A stretch of 64,000 bases of DNA from Planctomycetota bacterium (GCA_026692885.1 JAPLNJ010000352.1:14174-78173); one strand, 5' to 3'. Counted from the first letter of the stretch, positions 26,988-36,469 are shown. Notes: generated by a model not told the origin, from the sequence alone. Program-made: numbers and translations.

Positions 26988-27980
26988 TCACCAGGGAACT
27001 TCGGTGCCCAGACCGAGTTGCTCCGCGCGCCGCAACACGTGGTCCGCGGCGGCCAGGTCCTGAATGGCGACACCGACCGACTTGAACAAGGTCACGGTCT
27101 CCGGGGACTTCCGGCCGGACCGGCAGCCGGTCACGATTTCGCCAAGCTCCGCATGGATGTGGTCTGGCTCGAACAGGCCCTGCGCCAGCGGAATGATCAG
27201 GTCTCCCGTCTCCTCCAACGCAGAGTGGCGGTGATCCACGACCAGCTGCGCCCGCACGACCGTTTCCGCCGGGATCTCCTGCACCATGGGCTGGTAGGAA
27301 CCAACGGCGTTGATATGCACTCCCGGACGCAGATCCCGGTCGCAAAAGACTGGCGTTTTCGAAGTCGTGGCGGTGCAGATCACATCGGCTGCGCGGACCG
27401 CCTGGGCAGCCGAGTCAGCGGGCTGGATATCGACTCCCAACGTCGGCCCCAGTTCGACAGCAAACCGCTCGGCAAGCTCCCGAGTGGCGTCGAAGATCCA
27501 AACCTTGCGGATCGGGCGTACGGTACACACGGCGGCCAATTGCGTCCGGCCTTGCACGCCGGCGCCGAAAACGGCGACGGTCGAAGCGTCCGTCCGGGCC
27601 AGCAGGTCCGTGGCCGCTCCGGAGGCGGCGCCTGTGCGGATGGCAGTCAGCAGGGTGCCGTCCAGGATCGCCAACGGGGTTCCCGTGACGCTGTCCAGCA
27701 CGCACACCAGGGCCTGAATCTGCGGCAGACCGCGCGGCGGATTATCGCCGCACAGCGTGATGATCTTGATCCCGACCCGCTCGGCTGCGGGGCTGTAGGA
27801 GGGCATGAATAGTGCGATCCCGCGTTGGCCGGACAGGTCCAGCTGCGTGCGTGGTGGAAGACTGACCTGCCCCGACGAGAGCTGGGCAAAGGCCCGCTTC
27901 ATGATCTCGATGGCCTCCGCCATCGGCAGGCTTTTCCGAACGTCCTCGCCGGAGAGGAAACGAATTGTGCGTGAGGGCAT
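26988..27980 (-). CDS. Ornithine cyclodeaminase / mu-crystallin family protein
   Basis: The preferred start is the ATG at 27980 (MPSRTIRFLSGEDV), with AAGG upstream; an ATG at 27995 is also in frame. The Rossmann motif VAVFGAGVQGRTQL (about residues 133-146) binds NAD(P). Residues such as RTGAASGAATDLLA and the GVHINAVGSYQP segment fit the family, whose members include ornithine cyclodeaminase, alanine dehydrogenase and ketimine reductases. The substrate cannot be assigned. Next on the same strand are an isomerase-like gene upstream and the helicase 44 bp downstream. Confidence 0.85.
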   Translation of the reverse strand: MPSRTIRFLSGEDVRKSLPMAEAIEIMKRAFAQLSSGQVSLPPRTQLDLSGQRGIALFMPSYSPAAERVGIKIITLCGDNPPRGLPQIQALVCVLDSVTGTPLAILDGTLLTAIRTGAASGAATDLLARTDASTVAVFGAGVQGRTQLAAVCTVRPIRKVWIFDATRELAERFAVELGPTLGVDIQPADSAAQAVRAADVICTATTSKTPVFCDRDLRPGVHINAVGSYQPMVQEIPAETVVRAQLVVDHRHSALEETGDLIIPLAQGLFEPDHIHAELGEIVTGCRSGRKSPETVTLFKSVGVAIQDLAAADHVLRRAEQLGLGTEVPW

Positions 27981-28003
27981 GACAGTACCTTTCATCAGGG
28001 GGC

Positions 28004-28819
28004 TTACGCCCCCTGCTCACCAAGCAGCGTAGCAAAGGCCCGTTGCGAGTGCGCGATCAGTTCTTTGTAGTCCGAGTTCTCAAGATCTTCGCCCATCAAT
28101 TCGACATCGAAGAAGCCGCGGTAGTCAGCCTCGACCAGCGTGGTCACGATCTCTTTCAGTGGTATCTGGCCTTCGCCCAAGCGGCAGCGGTTCTGCTCGC
28201 CATGCGGCGGGTGTTTCGCATCCCCCAGCTGCACGATCGCGATCCAAGGAATGATTTCGACCAAACGCTCGCAGACCCCCGGTTCCTGGCCCAGATGGTA
28301 GACGTCGAAGGCCAGTTTCAGCTGCGGACAATCCAGCGGCTGGATCAATTCCAGGGTCTCCTCCAGACTGGAGAGAAACGTCCATTCCGCGGCACAGTTG
28401 GCATGCATCGGCTTGATGGCCAGCGCGACGCCGTGCTCGCACGCCACGTCCGTCAGTTCCTTCAGGGCGTTCTTGAACAGCCGCCTCGCGTGGTTGTGAG
28501 TATGTCCGGCGCGCGCCCCGCTGTACACGATCAGCGAGTGGGCTTTGAGCTGCCCGGCCAGTTGCACAGCCTCGATCGCGTCCTGCACACTGTCGCGATA
28601 CGAGCGTCCGTCGCTGCCGGTGAAGCCGCCGGCCCAGAGCAAAGCGGAGACTGCCAAGCCGCTCTCCGCCAGCAACTCGGCCCCCTTTTCCTCGCCGAAA
28701 TCCGACAGCTTCTGCCGCCAGACGGAGATGCCATCAATTCCCGCGGCAGCATAGTTCTGTACATCTTCTTCAAACGACCAACGATAGGTCGTGATTTCGT
28801 TCATGGACAGTAGGGCCAT
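28004..28819 (-). CDS. Sugar phosphate isomerase/epimerase family protein (TIM barrel)
   Basis: The start is set at 28819 (MALLSMNEITTYRWSF) or the ATG at 28804; the longer frame to 28969 runs through a palindromic repeat. The 271-residue protein has the xylose-isomerase-like TIM-barrel pattern: YAAAGIDGISVWR, a metal-site region LKLAFDVYHLGQEPG, IVQLGDAKHPPHG and a final FFDVELMGED. His and Glu/Asp residues at the strand ends fit a divalent-metal enzyme such as hydroxypyruvate isomerase or a sugar epimerase. It is probably cotranscribed with the cyclodeaminase-like gene, 23 bp downstream. Confidence 0.85.
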   Translation of the reverse strand: MALLSMNEITTYRWSFEEDVQNYAAAGIDGISVWRQKLSDFGEEKGAELLAESGLAVSALLWAGGFTGSDGRSYRDSVQDAIEAVQLAGQLKAHSLIVYSGARAGHTHNHARRLFKNALKELTDVACEHGVALAIKPMHANCAAEWTFLSSLEETLELIQPLDCPQLKLAFDVYHLGQEPGVCERLVEIIPWIAIVQLGDAKHPPHGEQNRCRLGEGQIPLKEIVTTLVEADYRGFFDVELMGEDLENSDYKELIAHSQRAFATLLGEQGA

Positions 28820-29179
28820 CCGTGCATTACTCCGTTGCCAACGAGCCAGCCACCCGGCGAGGGCGGATGATTCACGTAGGGTGGACCAAGGGAGCGCCAG
28901 CTCTTGGTGGGCCTTCGCAAGCCGCTCCCGCAGTAATTCATCGTGCGACGACGCCACCACGTTTGGCACAGCGACCGCGGCCCACCACGAACAAGGCTGG
29001 CGCGACCCACCCTACCCAACCGATGAATCATCCGGGCTGGGGCGCAGCAGAGCCACGAGTATGAGGAATCCCGCCCCAGCTGTAAAGCACTCGCGAGGGC
29101 TTTTCCCGCCGTGTAATCTGCCGCGACCCTGGCTGGGAAGCTAGGGAAAAAAGCGGAGCCATCGTCCGACACCGCGGCG

Positions 29180-29556
29180 TTGATCGTAATACTGCGAAAT
29201 GCCGTCACTGCTAGCACTAAACGGTTACGAGGCCGGTTGACGTTCACTTTGAGACTTAATGGTTTTCCTGGTCGCGGCAGCGGCTGGGGTCTGTCCTTCA
29301 AATTTCATTTTTCGCGGCGACAACGCTCCCCGTACTGACGAGACGTCTCCGCCGCGAAAAATGAAATTTGAACGACAGACCCTCGTCTCTCGACGCCACC
29401 CATGACGAACCTCTAAGGCGAGCGGCAGGAAATAACTTACCCGTAGGTCGGCCTTTCCAGGCCGATCGGGACGGTCTTGGAAGACCATCCTACATTAGTC
29501 GGGAGCTTATCGGGGCCGATCACGACACTGCTAGCATTTCGCAAAGTTATGCTCAA
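29180..29556. mobile_element. MITE-like element, copy 1 (377 bp)
   Basis: The left end reads TTGATCGTAATACTGCGAAA and the right end, in reverse complement, TTGAGCATAACTTTGCGAAA; both continue into GCTAGCA. Inside are a REP-like palindrome and a GTAGGTCGGCC palindrome. There is no transposase. The same termini recur at 29593-29745, 45854-45997 and 49658-49843. Confidence 0.7.
29286..29383. repeat. REP-like palindrome (GGGGTCTGTC type)
   Basis: The arms run GGGGTCTGTC...AAATTTCATTTTTCGCGG and the inverse. The design (GGGGTC...TTTTTCG at both ends) resembles repeats moved by REP-associated tyrosine transposases. A relative with other inner bases lies at 58563-58659. No such transposase gene is in this window. 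Confidence 0.7.
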
Positions 29557-29592
29557 GGCCGACACCACAAGCGGGACAGCCGCGTGCGGGCC

Positions 29593-29745
29593 GTGATCAT
29601 AACACTGCGAAAGGCTAGCAGCAGGGTGGCTGGGGCAGATCGCAGCGAGGCCCCAGAAACCGTGGACTGGGGCTTCGCTTAGGCTCAGCCACCAGCCACC
29701 CTCACCGTTGCCAGCAATGACAGCAATTCGCAGTGGTACGATCCA
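29593..29745. mobile_element. MITE-like element, copy 2 (153 bp)
   Basis: The left end reads GTGATCATAACACTGCGAAA followed by GGCTAGCAGC; the right end, inverted, reads TGGATCGTACCACTGCGAAT and TGCTGTCATTGCTGG. The core is a GGGTGGCTGGGGC/GCC...CCACCC palindrome. It lies just upstream of the CRTAC1 gene's 3' end. Confidence 0.65.
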
Positions 29746-29793
29746 GGCCGGCGTGCGGTATCGCGGCTTGGGGCACGCGGCGGCGGAGGCGCA

Positions 29794-31557
29794 TCAGGGC
29801 CGGCGTATCGGAACGACCGTCTGGCAGCCTTCCACGATCGTAACTAGTTGATCCGCGGCGAGATCACGCAGTTCCTGCGAAGCTCCGCCCAGCCAGCGAA
29901 TCCGGAGGGAGTCGACGCGTGGGTGGGGTCCGAGGCCGAAGTGCAGACGCGAGCCGAAGTGGCTTTGGTAGCCGCGGCCGCTGTGGACCTCGGCCACCCG
30001 CTGCAGATCTCCCGCGACAACCGTGACTTGTGTACCGACGGCGTCTCGGTTGCTGGTGACTCCGCGCAGGATAATCTCCAGCCAGTGGTTCCCGTTCCGC
30101 GTGTCGTTCCGTAGCACCGTGGGGGCTTCGCGGGAGTTTTGCACCACCACGTCGATGTCGCCGTCGTTGTCCAGATCATCGAAGGCGGCCCCGCGGCCCG
30201 CGTGTTCCGACAGCAAACCGTTGCCGCACAGGTTCGAGATGTTCTGGAAGTGGCCCGTACCGTCGTTCAGCAGCAGGGAATTCCGGCAGCGGTAGCAGGT
30301 CGTTCGATCCCACAGTTCGACGTTGTCTTCGGTATGCCCGTTGGCAATGAAAATGTCCAAGTGGCCGTCGTTGTTGAAGTCGATCAGTCCGGTCCCCCAT
30401 TTCACGTAGGCCAAGCAGCCTGTGCCCGCTTGGGTGGTCTGCGTCGCATCCTCAAACGTCCCGTCGCCCAGATTGCGGTAGAGGACGGGCAGTTCGGACT
30501 GATACGAGGTCACGAAGAAATCGAGCCAGCCATCGTTGTCGCAGTCGCCGCAATCGACGCCCATGCTGCCGTTGGCATCCCCGGTGCCGTTGTAGGCCGT
30601 GCCGTTCTGCACTCCGACTTCGGTGAAATGTCCGTGGCCGTCATTCCGAAAGCAGAGGTTCTCGGCGACATCGCAAACCACCAAGAGATCCGTATCGCCG
30701 TCCCGATCGTAGTCGGCTGCCACAACCCCCATCGTCGTGCCTGACACTCGCGAGATGCCCGCTTCGGCGCTGACATCCGTGAAGGTGCCGTCGCCATTGT
30801 TCCGGAACAAGGTATCCGGAACAGGCACATAATCCCGCGGCAGCGGATACCGGGGAATCCCGTCGACGGTGTGGACCACGTGCTCCTCGTAACTGAAATC
30901 CAAGTAATTTCCGACGTACAGATCCAGGTCGCCGTCGCCATCCATGTCCAGGAAACACGTGCCTGCGCCGACCAACTCGCCATTCCCCACTCCGGCGGCC
31001 CGGGTTACCGCGGTGAAAGTCCCGTCGCCGTTGTTGTGGTACAGGGCGTTGGCCCCGTAGTTGTTCGCATACAAGTCGGGGAAGCCGTCGTTGTCATAGT
31101 CGCCTACGGTCACTCCCAACCCGAAACCGAGCTCGCCGATGCCAGCCGCGTCCGTGACGTCGCGGAATTGCCAATCGCCCTCGTTGCGGTAGAGGTGGTG
31201 TGTGGGAGGCACCGCGACGGTCGTCCCTCGCAACGGAGCCCCGTTCAGGAAGTAAATGTCGATCAGGCCATCGCCGTCGTAGTCGAACGTCGCCAGCCCG
31301 GCGCTCATCGCCTCGACGATGTACCGCCGGCCGCTGCTGCCATCGGTGTGGACGAAATCGATTCCCACCTGCCGGGACACATCCGTCAACTGAATTGGAC
31401 CGACGCCGGTGGGGGGTGGCAGCTTGGGGGCACAGCCGGCCAACAGCAGCGCAGCAGCGCAGGCGGTCCCCACGATCGCCGGCACCCAGACCCGCAGCGC
31501 CCCAGCGCAGCGCGTGGTCGCACCCTCACCGGCGGCTGGCAGCCAGAACCTGGTCAT
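29794..31557 (-). CDS. CRTAC1/ASPIC-UnbV family FG-GAP repeat lipoprotein
   Basis: The start at 31557 gives a 587-residue protein with a lipoprotein signal (LLLAGC, Cys42). Residues 60-480 hold repeated FG-GAP/VCBS units with the calcium-binding pattern DxDxDGxxD (for example DYDGDGLID, DMDGDGDLD, DFNNDGHLD), which form a beta-propeller. The last 90 residues are an ASPIC/UnbV domain (GNHWLEIILRG, HFGLGPHPRVD). Such proteins are very common in planctomycetes and sit on the cell surface or in the periplasm. The function is unknown. A TPR gene lies 93 bp upstream on the same strand, a frequent pairing. Confidence 0.9.
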   Translation of the reverse strand: MTRFWLPAAGEGATTRCAGALRVWVPAIVGTACAAALLLAGCAPKLPPPTGVGPIQLTDVSRQVGIDFVHTDGSSGRRYIVEAMSAGLATFDYDGDGLIDIYFLNGAPLRGTTVAVPPTHHLYRNEGDWQFRDVTDAAGIGELGFGLGVTVGDYDNDGFPDLYANNYGANALYHNNGDGTFTAVTRAAGVGNGELVGAGTCFLDMDGDGDLDLYVGNYLDFSYEEHVVHTVDGIPRYPLPRDYVPVPDTLFRNNGDGTFTDVSAEAGISRVSGTTMGVVAADYDRDGDTDLLVVCDVAENLCFRNDGHGHFTEVGVQNGTAYNGTGDANGSMGVDCGDCDNDGWLDFFVTSYQSELPVLYRNLGDGTFEDATQTTQAGTGCLAYVKWGTGLIDFNNDGHLDIFIANGHTEDNVELWDRTTCYRCRNSLLLNDGTGHFQNISNLCGNGLLSEHAGRGAAFDDLDNDGDIDVVVQNSREAPTVLRNDTRNGNHWLEIILRGVTSNRDAVGTQVTVVAGDLQRVAEVHSGRGYQSHFGSRLHFGLGPHPRVDSLRIRWLGGASQELRDLAADQLVTIVEGCQTVVPIRRP

Positions 31558-31650
31558 CGGCTCCCCCTCCGTTTGGTGAACATCTTCCACGCCAGCCTCC
31601 CGCGGCCTGAGGCCGCCATCAAGTAACCGTGGTTCTCCAGAACCGGGACG

Positions 31651-33090
31651 TCACTTGGCATCCTGTCGCTTCGGAGCCAAAAGACGCAGACGGTGGGCAA
31701 ACTCCTGGTAGTTCGAATTGCCCGGCTCTCGGGCCAGCGCCTGTTCGATGGCCTGGGCCGCACCGGCGTGATCTCCCTTTGCCTTGCGGGCCTGACTCAA
31801 GAGAAAATATTGGTCCGCGGCCGGTTCTAACTCGACCGCCCGCTGGGCGAGGCGAACCGCCTGTTCCGGCTGGAGGCCCGTCTGCAAGAAAAAGTGGGCC
31901 AAAGCGGCGTAACCCCCGGCGTCTTTCGGGGTCAAGGCGATCGCGCGGCGATAAGCCTGCTCCGCTTCCTCGCACCGGCGGAGCCTCGCGTAAGCTGCCC
32001 CGAGACTCATCTGGGTCCCCAGATTCTGCGGGGCCAGTTGGTGGATCTCTGCCAGCAGTCCGAGGGCCTGGTCCGTGCGGCTTTGCTGCTCGTACAGCCA
32101 CGCCAAGACGACGCGCGGAGGGATGGCTTGAGGATCGATTTCACCAGCCCGGCGCAGCTGCTTTTCGGCAGTCTCGTAGTCTCCATAGCGGATGTAGACC
32201 TCGCCGGCTGCCGCGTAGGTCTGCGCGATGGTTTCACGGAGCCGGCCGGTATCGCTGTTGGCCTTCAGCGCCTGGCGATGCTGTTGCACCTGTTGACGCT
32301 GGAGCTCCTGGAACTTCTCCTGGTACTCGCGCGACTTTTCCTGGTCACCCAGCCGAGCGCAGGCCGCGGCCAGGACAAAGTAGGCGGTCGGATAGTCGGG
32401 ACCCAGCTCGACGCCCATTTCGAGATGCTGCCGGGCCTTGTCGTACTGCTGCAGCCGCAGGTAAGCCTGGCCGAGCAACACGGAAGCGGCCATCAATCGC
32501 GGGCGGGTCCGCAAGACGCTTTCCAGCAAGGCCGCCGCCTCCGAGAACTGGCCCTGGTCGATCAGCACTTCGGCCAGACGTACCGGATGCGTGGTGGCCG
32601 CCGGTTCCTGCTGCATTGCTGCTCGGTAATGCTCGGCCGCGGCGTCCAACCGGCCCTCCTCATAGGCCACTGCGCCGAGCTGGGCATGCGCGGAGGGCCC
32701 CAGTTCAGGAGCCAACTCCAGACATCGCTCCCAGCAGTGCACGGCGTCGGCGGTTCGACCCAGACCGCGATAGAGCGTGGCCATGACCTGTAGCGATTCG
32801 CCGTCTTCGGGAAACTGCTGCAGCAGACGGTCGACCGCGTCGCCCAGTTCCCGGAGCAGCAGGGCCGAATCGGGAGCGACTTGCGCAGTCAGCTCTCCGA
32901 TCGTCTTCCGCAAGCGAACACGTTCGGGGGCGAGACGAAAGCCGGAGAGCAGGTACACGAGCCCGATAGCAACGCCGAGCGCGCCACAGATCAGCCAGAT
33001 CCAACGCCACCACCGCCCACGGCCACTCGGCGGAATAAAGCCGACCGCAGTCCGGGGCTTACGCTGGCGAGTCTGTCGGTGACTGTTCAT
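31651..33090 (-). CDS. Membrane-anchored TPR protein
   Basis: The start at 33090 (MNSHRQTRQRK) gives a 479-residue protein; the frame upstream to 33192 has no support. Basic N-terminal residues precede a single transmembrane segment at about 33-50 (WIWLICGALGVAIGLVYLL). The rest is a run of TPR repeats (YRGLGRTADAVHCWERCLEL, AQLGAVAYEEGRLDAAAEHY and others). It probably projects into the periplasm as a scaffold. It is upstream of, and likely cotranscribed with, the CRTAC1 lipoprotein gene. Confidence 0.88.
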   Translation of the reverse strand: MNSHRQTRQRKPRTAVGFIPPSGRGRWWRWIWLICGALGVAIGLVYLLSGFRLAPERVRLRKTIGELTAQVAPDSALLLRELGDAVDRLLQQFPEDGESLQVMATLYRGLGRTADAVHCWERCLELAPELGPSAHAQLGAVAYEEGRLDAAAEHYRAAMQQEPAATTHPVRLAEVLIDQGQFSEAAALLESVLRTRPRLMAASVLLGQAYLRLQQYDKARQHLEMGVELGPDYPTAYFVLAAACARLGDQEKSREYQEKFQELQRQQVQQHRQALKANSDTGRLRETIAQTYAAAGEVYIRYGDYETAEKQLRRAGEIDPQAIPPRVVLAWLYEQQSRTDQALGLLAEIHQLAPQNLGTQMSLGAAYARLRRCEEAEQAYRRAIALTPKDAGGYAALAHFFLQTGLQPEQAVRLAQRAVELEPAADQYFLLSQARKAKGDHAGAAQAIEQALAREPGNSNYQEFAHRLRLLAPKRQDAK

Positions 33091-33257
33091 GGGGGCTGCC
33101 GTGTTCGTAACCTGGCCCGTGGCTGGCGGCCTCCTCATGTTAGCCCGACACGCAAGCGAGAGTAGTTCAGACGAAACCGAAGCAGTCACCAAACCCGCAC
33201 GACATCCGCAAGCGGAGTACCCAGCTTGTGGTTAATCGACCACGCAAAATGTGCCAT

Positions 33258-33336
33258 CCTGGCGTGTTCAGTTTGGTCCTGTCAGGCCAATTGATTTGAT
33301 CCCGTTTCTATTCCGCGTTGATGATGCTGTGCGCGG
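33258..33336 (-). repeat. Dispersed 79-bp repeat, copy 2 (inverted relative to 8771-8849)
   Basis: The reverse complement matches 8771-8849 along its length with only a few differences. In both places it is a non-coding block. The surrounding region 33091-33796 contains no gene. Confidence 0.75.
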
Positions 33337-33370
33337 GTGAATTTGTCTCGTTCGACCCCGCGCCACGGGA

Positions 33371-33526
33371 CAGCACGGATGGCAAAGCCGGGGCTCGGAT
33401 GACCATCAAGGAAGGAAACCGAAGGGTATTCTCGCTGGACGATTCCGTCACCCGCCTTGGCAGAACGACCATTCTTGCTCGCCGTCCGCATTCTTCATCT
33501 GTGCCCCGGCCTTGCCATCCGTGCTA
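33371..33526. repeat. AGCACGGATGGCAAAGCCGG palindromic repeat, copy 1
   Basis: The left arm AGCACGGATGGCAAAGCCGG is matched by an inverted right arm ending CTTGCCATCCGTGCT. A second copy lies at 50588-50693. The space between the arms differs in length and sequence. Confidence 0.7.
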
Positions 33527-33796
33527 CCGAAGTGAAACTGCCGCGTGTGTCTTCGCGCAACCTGATTGCAGGAGTTATTTCGGCCCTGCGCCTGAGATGA
33601 CTCGAAATGTGCCCTTCCGACCCGCGTGAGGTAGACCCCCGTGATTTCGCGAACGCTCCGCGAAGCAAACCGGAATGGAACAGCATCGGATCTTCGGGAA
33701 AACACCAATTCCAGGCAAAATCAAACAGACGGAACACCCCAGTGCCGTCCTTATCCGCGTGCGGCGTAGCTTGCCCGGTTTCCGGGCTTCGCACAG

Positions 33797-34132
33797 TTAC
33801 AGTTTGTCCGCCATTGCTTTGGCTTGGGCCTTGACGGCGGCTGCATCGGTGGCCTTTTCCAGGGCATTCAGGTCGGACAGCAGGGCGCTGCCCTTGGCGG
33901 CATCCGTCTGCTTCAATTGCTCCAGGCTCTCGCGCAAAGTCATCATGCCGCTTCCCCGCTCTCCGCTTTGAGCGATTTCTTGCAACGCGGCCTTGGCGGT
34001 GGTGGCGGCAGGGCTCACAGGCGGCTTGACGCTGGTCTTCTTCTCGCCCCCGCAACCCACGACAGCCAGAATCGTGAACAACGCGATGATTCTGAAAAAA
34101 CTCACGCGCACCCCCTTCTCAAGGAAGTTCAA
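33797..34132 (-). CDS. Small lipoprotein of unknown function
   Basis: This 111-residue protein has a hydrophobic signal with a lipobox (FTILAVVGCGGEKK, Cys27). The mature part is helical, rich in Ala, Lys and Gln, with no recognised domain. Small lipoproteins of this kind next to DUF1559 genes are common in planctomycetes. It is 72 bp downstream of the DUF1559 gene on the same strand, so cotranscription is likely. Confidence 0.65.
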   Translation of the reverse strand: MNFLEKGVRVSFFRIIALFTILAVVGCGGEKKTSVKPPVSPAATTAKAALQEIAQSGERGSGMMTLRESLEQLKQTDAAKGSALLSDLNALEKATDAAAVKAQAKAMADKL

Positions 34133-34204
34133 GAAGCTCTACCCCGCCCAGCGAAAGCTCGCATTTTCAGGCATGAGGCTAACGGATCCCAAAACCATTC
34201 ATCG

Positions 34205-35206
34205 CTAGTATGCGTTCACTGCTTCGCCGCCCGACTTACTGCCGAGCGCTTGGTACGTCTGCAAGTTCACATTGTTGGTGATGAAGCGTACAGAACCATC
34301 CGCCATGCCATGGTTACAGCCACCGGGATGGCGGCTGCGCGCTGGCCACGCGCCATCGCTGTCCATCGAACCGCAGCCCGTACAATTCATGCAGGTTGGA
34401 AACAACCAGTTGGGCGGTGCGATGGTGTTGAAAACGCTGTGCGTAAACATGGGTGAAATCCAGTTTTGGCCACTGTGGCTCCAATGACTGGCGATCCCGC
34501 CCAAACACTGCTGACCGTAGGCAGCGAGCTGAGCATCCGTAGGATTCAGCGTGGTACCCGCCCAAGCCTGGGCGCGGACCACATCCGCGATCGAGTACGT
34601 GGCGTTGTCATTATCCCCCAATATGTTTTCGCCCACCATGATCGTGGTCGACGTGCCATCCAGGATGTCCGCATAGGTGGTCTCCACGTCGCGGCTGAAG
34701 ACCCCGGGCGCCAGGCCGCTCCAAACGGCGTAGCTCGGCCCCGCGCAGACGGGATAATTGTTGTTGCCCGTGTCGGCACCGAATTTCGAAGCGATATCCG
34801 ACGGGCAGCGATAGGTCGAAATCGGAGTCCGCCGTACGGTCGTGAAGAAGCCACTGGTCCAGCCAGCATTGAGATCCGTGGCCAGGTTATACTGCTGCTG
34901 GACGTCGTCCCACACCGCCTGCTGTTCGATGTACGGCAGCAGCATGGTGTGAGCGCTGAAGCCTTGCCATTGCCCGCAGGTGCCAGCCGCATTCTTACTT
35001 TGCATCGCATACCTGGGGAGCTTCCTGTAGATGTCGTGGTAGTTCTGAAACGAGAGCGCGAGTTGTTTCGCGTTGTTCCCACACTGCGTTCGCCGGGACG
35101 ATTCCCGAGCCGCCTGGATGGCAGGTAAGAGTAAGGCGACGAGGATGCCAATGATGGCGATGACGACGAGGAGTTCAACTAGCGTAAAAGCCTTACGACG
35201 AAACAT
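34205..35206 (-). CDS. DUF1559 protein with prepilin-type N-terminal methylation signal
   Basis: The start at 35206 is supported by GAGGG upstream. The N-terminus is a type IV pilin/type II secretion pseudopilin signal: a short basic leader and FTLVELLVVIAIIGILVALL. The rest matches DUF1559 (AARESSRRTQCGNNAKQLAL; C-terminal GMADGSVRFI, the H/N-x-DG motif). Planctomycete genomes carry many such proteins, which are processed by prepilin peptidase and thought to form surface or periplasmic filaments. Length is 333 residues, normal for the family. Confidence 0.93.
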   Translation of the reverse strand: MFRRKAFTLVELLVVIAIIGILVALLLPAIQAARESSRRTQCGNNAKQLALSFQNYHDIYRKLPRYAMQSKNAAGTCGQWQGFSAHTMLLPYIEQQAVWDDVQQQYNLATDLNAGWTSGFFTTVRRTPISTYRCPSDIASKFGADTGNNNYPVCAGPSYAVWSGLAPGVFSRDVETTYADILDGTSTTIMVGENILGDNDNATYSIADVVRAQAWAGTTLNPTDAQLAAYGQQCLGGIASHWSHSGQNWISPMFTHSVFNTIAPPNWLFPTCMNCTGCGSMDSDGAWPARSRHPGGCNHGMADGSVRFITNNVNLQTYQALGSKSGGEAVNAY

Positions 35207-35534
35207 GTCTTGGCCCTCATGCAGATACCGGGATAGAAATATAGGATGCGAAAACAACAACGGTAGTATCGGATAGACGGAAGCGGCGTGCAATAGGGTC
35301 TCATTCGGTTGCAGCGTGCCCATCGGCGATGCCCACGAAACTCACGGGTTTCAGGGGCCGCGCAGCCTGGCGGAAGCCCACGGACCGAACCGCAGCCTTG
35401 CTCGTAACCTGGCGAAATATCGCCAGCTACCCGCGTGCAAGGCGAGTGGGCTATAATCACCAAAGCCGAGCTGGCGGTCTGCCGATTCCCGGAGAACCGG
35501 CGGAAGCCGGCCCGAACAACTGGGGGAACTGCGA

Positions 35535-36197
35535 ATGACTGCGATTGCCAGTCCCGTCACGACGAACGCGTTGTTGCCGCACGTCGACTATCCCACCTCG
35601 GACGGAAAACCTATGGGCGAGACCGATCTGCACCGGAACGTCATGGTCGCTACCATCGAGACGCTGAAAACGTACTATGCCGGCCAGCGCGTCTACGTCT
35701 CGGGTAATCTCCTGCTGTACTATCGCCCGGGCGATAGGCGTCGCCATGTGTCGCCCGACGTCCTGGTGGTCCAGGGATTGGAACATCGCGATCGCGACAA
35801 CTACTTGCTGTGGGAAGAGGGCCGGGCACCGAACATTGTGATCGAGGTCACCAGCCCGTCTACGCGAAAGGAAGACCTGCAGGACAAGTGGAGGATTTAC
35901 CAGGACGAAATCAGGGTCGCCGAATACTTCTTGTTCGATCCCCGCTCGGAATACCTGAACCCCTCCCTGCAGGGCCATCGCCTGAACCGCGGTCGCTATG
36001 AGCCGATTCTGCCCGTCAGCGGGCGGCTTCCCAGCCTGGAACTGGGACTGCACCTGGAGGCCGATGGCGGCCAGTTACGATTCTACGATCTCGTTGGCCA
36101 ACGCTGGTTGCCGACGCCGCCGGAAGTCCTGAAACAGAAGGATGCCGAACTGGAACGACTGCGGCAGGAATTGGCCGCGTTGAGGCGACAGGCGTAA
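35535..36197 (+). CDS. Uma2 family protein (putative PD-(D/E)XK endonuclease fold)
   Basis: This 220-residue protein has the Uma2/DUF820 pattern: VYVSGNLLLYYRPGD, then SPDVLVVQG with the conserved Asp, then PNIVIEVTSPSTRKED with the EV-x-S motif, and a KWRIYQDEIRVAEYFLFDP segment. These fit the restriction-endonuclease-like core. A coiled-coil tail (QKDAELERLRQELAALRRQ) closes the protein, as is common in the family. The biological role is not established; it is abundant in cyanobacteria and planctomycetes. GGGGAA lies upstream of the ATG. Confidence 0.9.
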   Translation: MTAIASPVTTNALLPHVDYPTSDGKPMGETDLHRNVMVATIETLKTYYAGQRVYVSGNLLLYYRPGDRRRHVSPDVLVVQGLEHRDRDNYLLWEEGRAPNIVIEVTSPSTRKEDLQDKWRIYQDEIRVAEYFLFDPRSEYLNPSLQGHRLNRGRYEPILPVSGRLPSLELGLHLEADGGQLRFYDLVGQRWLPTPPEVLKQKDAELERLRQELAALRRQA

Positions 36198-36331
36198 TTA
36201 GCCGAGGTTGAGGTTGGGGGGTGAATGGGGAACCACGGATGACACGGAGATCAGGAAATCCACGTGGGCCCGCCGCCCCGCGACGGGTTCTGTCAGGAAA
36301 CGCCGCCCTTCCTCGCTGATGCTGCGCGTTT

Positions 36332-36469
36332 AGGCAAGCGGACGGAAATAATCTACCCATCGCGAGGCGGCATTGCGTCCACGTGGTCGCGTCTCTCCGA
36401 GACGCGAAACCCGGTCTCGGAGAGACCGGGCCACGTGAAGCGGGTACATTATTTCCGTCCGCTTGCCTT
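36332..36469. repeat. Palindromic element with 25-bp terminal inverted repeats
   Basis: The ends read GGCAAGCGGACGGAAATAAT and its inverse. Inside are GTCCACGTGG/CCACGTG and TCTCCGAGAC/GTCTCGGAGA hairpins. It sits in the 5' region of the antiporter gene, and a longer frame through it should not be taken as coding. Confidence 0.7.

Larger units (their letters stand above)
28820..29793. other. Repeat-rich intergenic region
   Basis: No gene is convincing in these 974 bp. The region holds a GTAGGGTGG palindrome (about 28877-29013), two MITE-like elements (29180-29556 and 29593-29745), a REP-like palindrome (29286-29383) and a GTAGGTCGGCC palindrome at 29442-29493. Confidence 0.6.

Noticed and set aside
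26944..27345. N-terminal extension of the SNF2 helicase
   Set aside because: It overlaps the cyclodeaminase-like gene, is rich in Gly and Arg without family features, and a better start exists at 26943.
28820..28969. N-terminal extension of the isomerase-like protein
   Set aside because: It runs through a GTAGGGTGG-type palindrome and has no family features.
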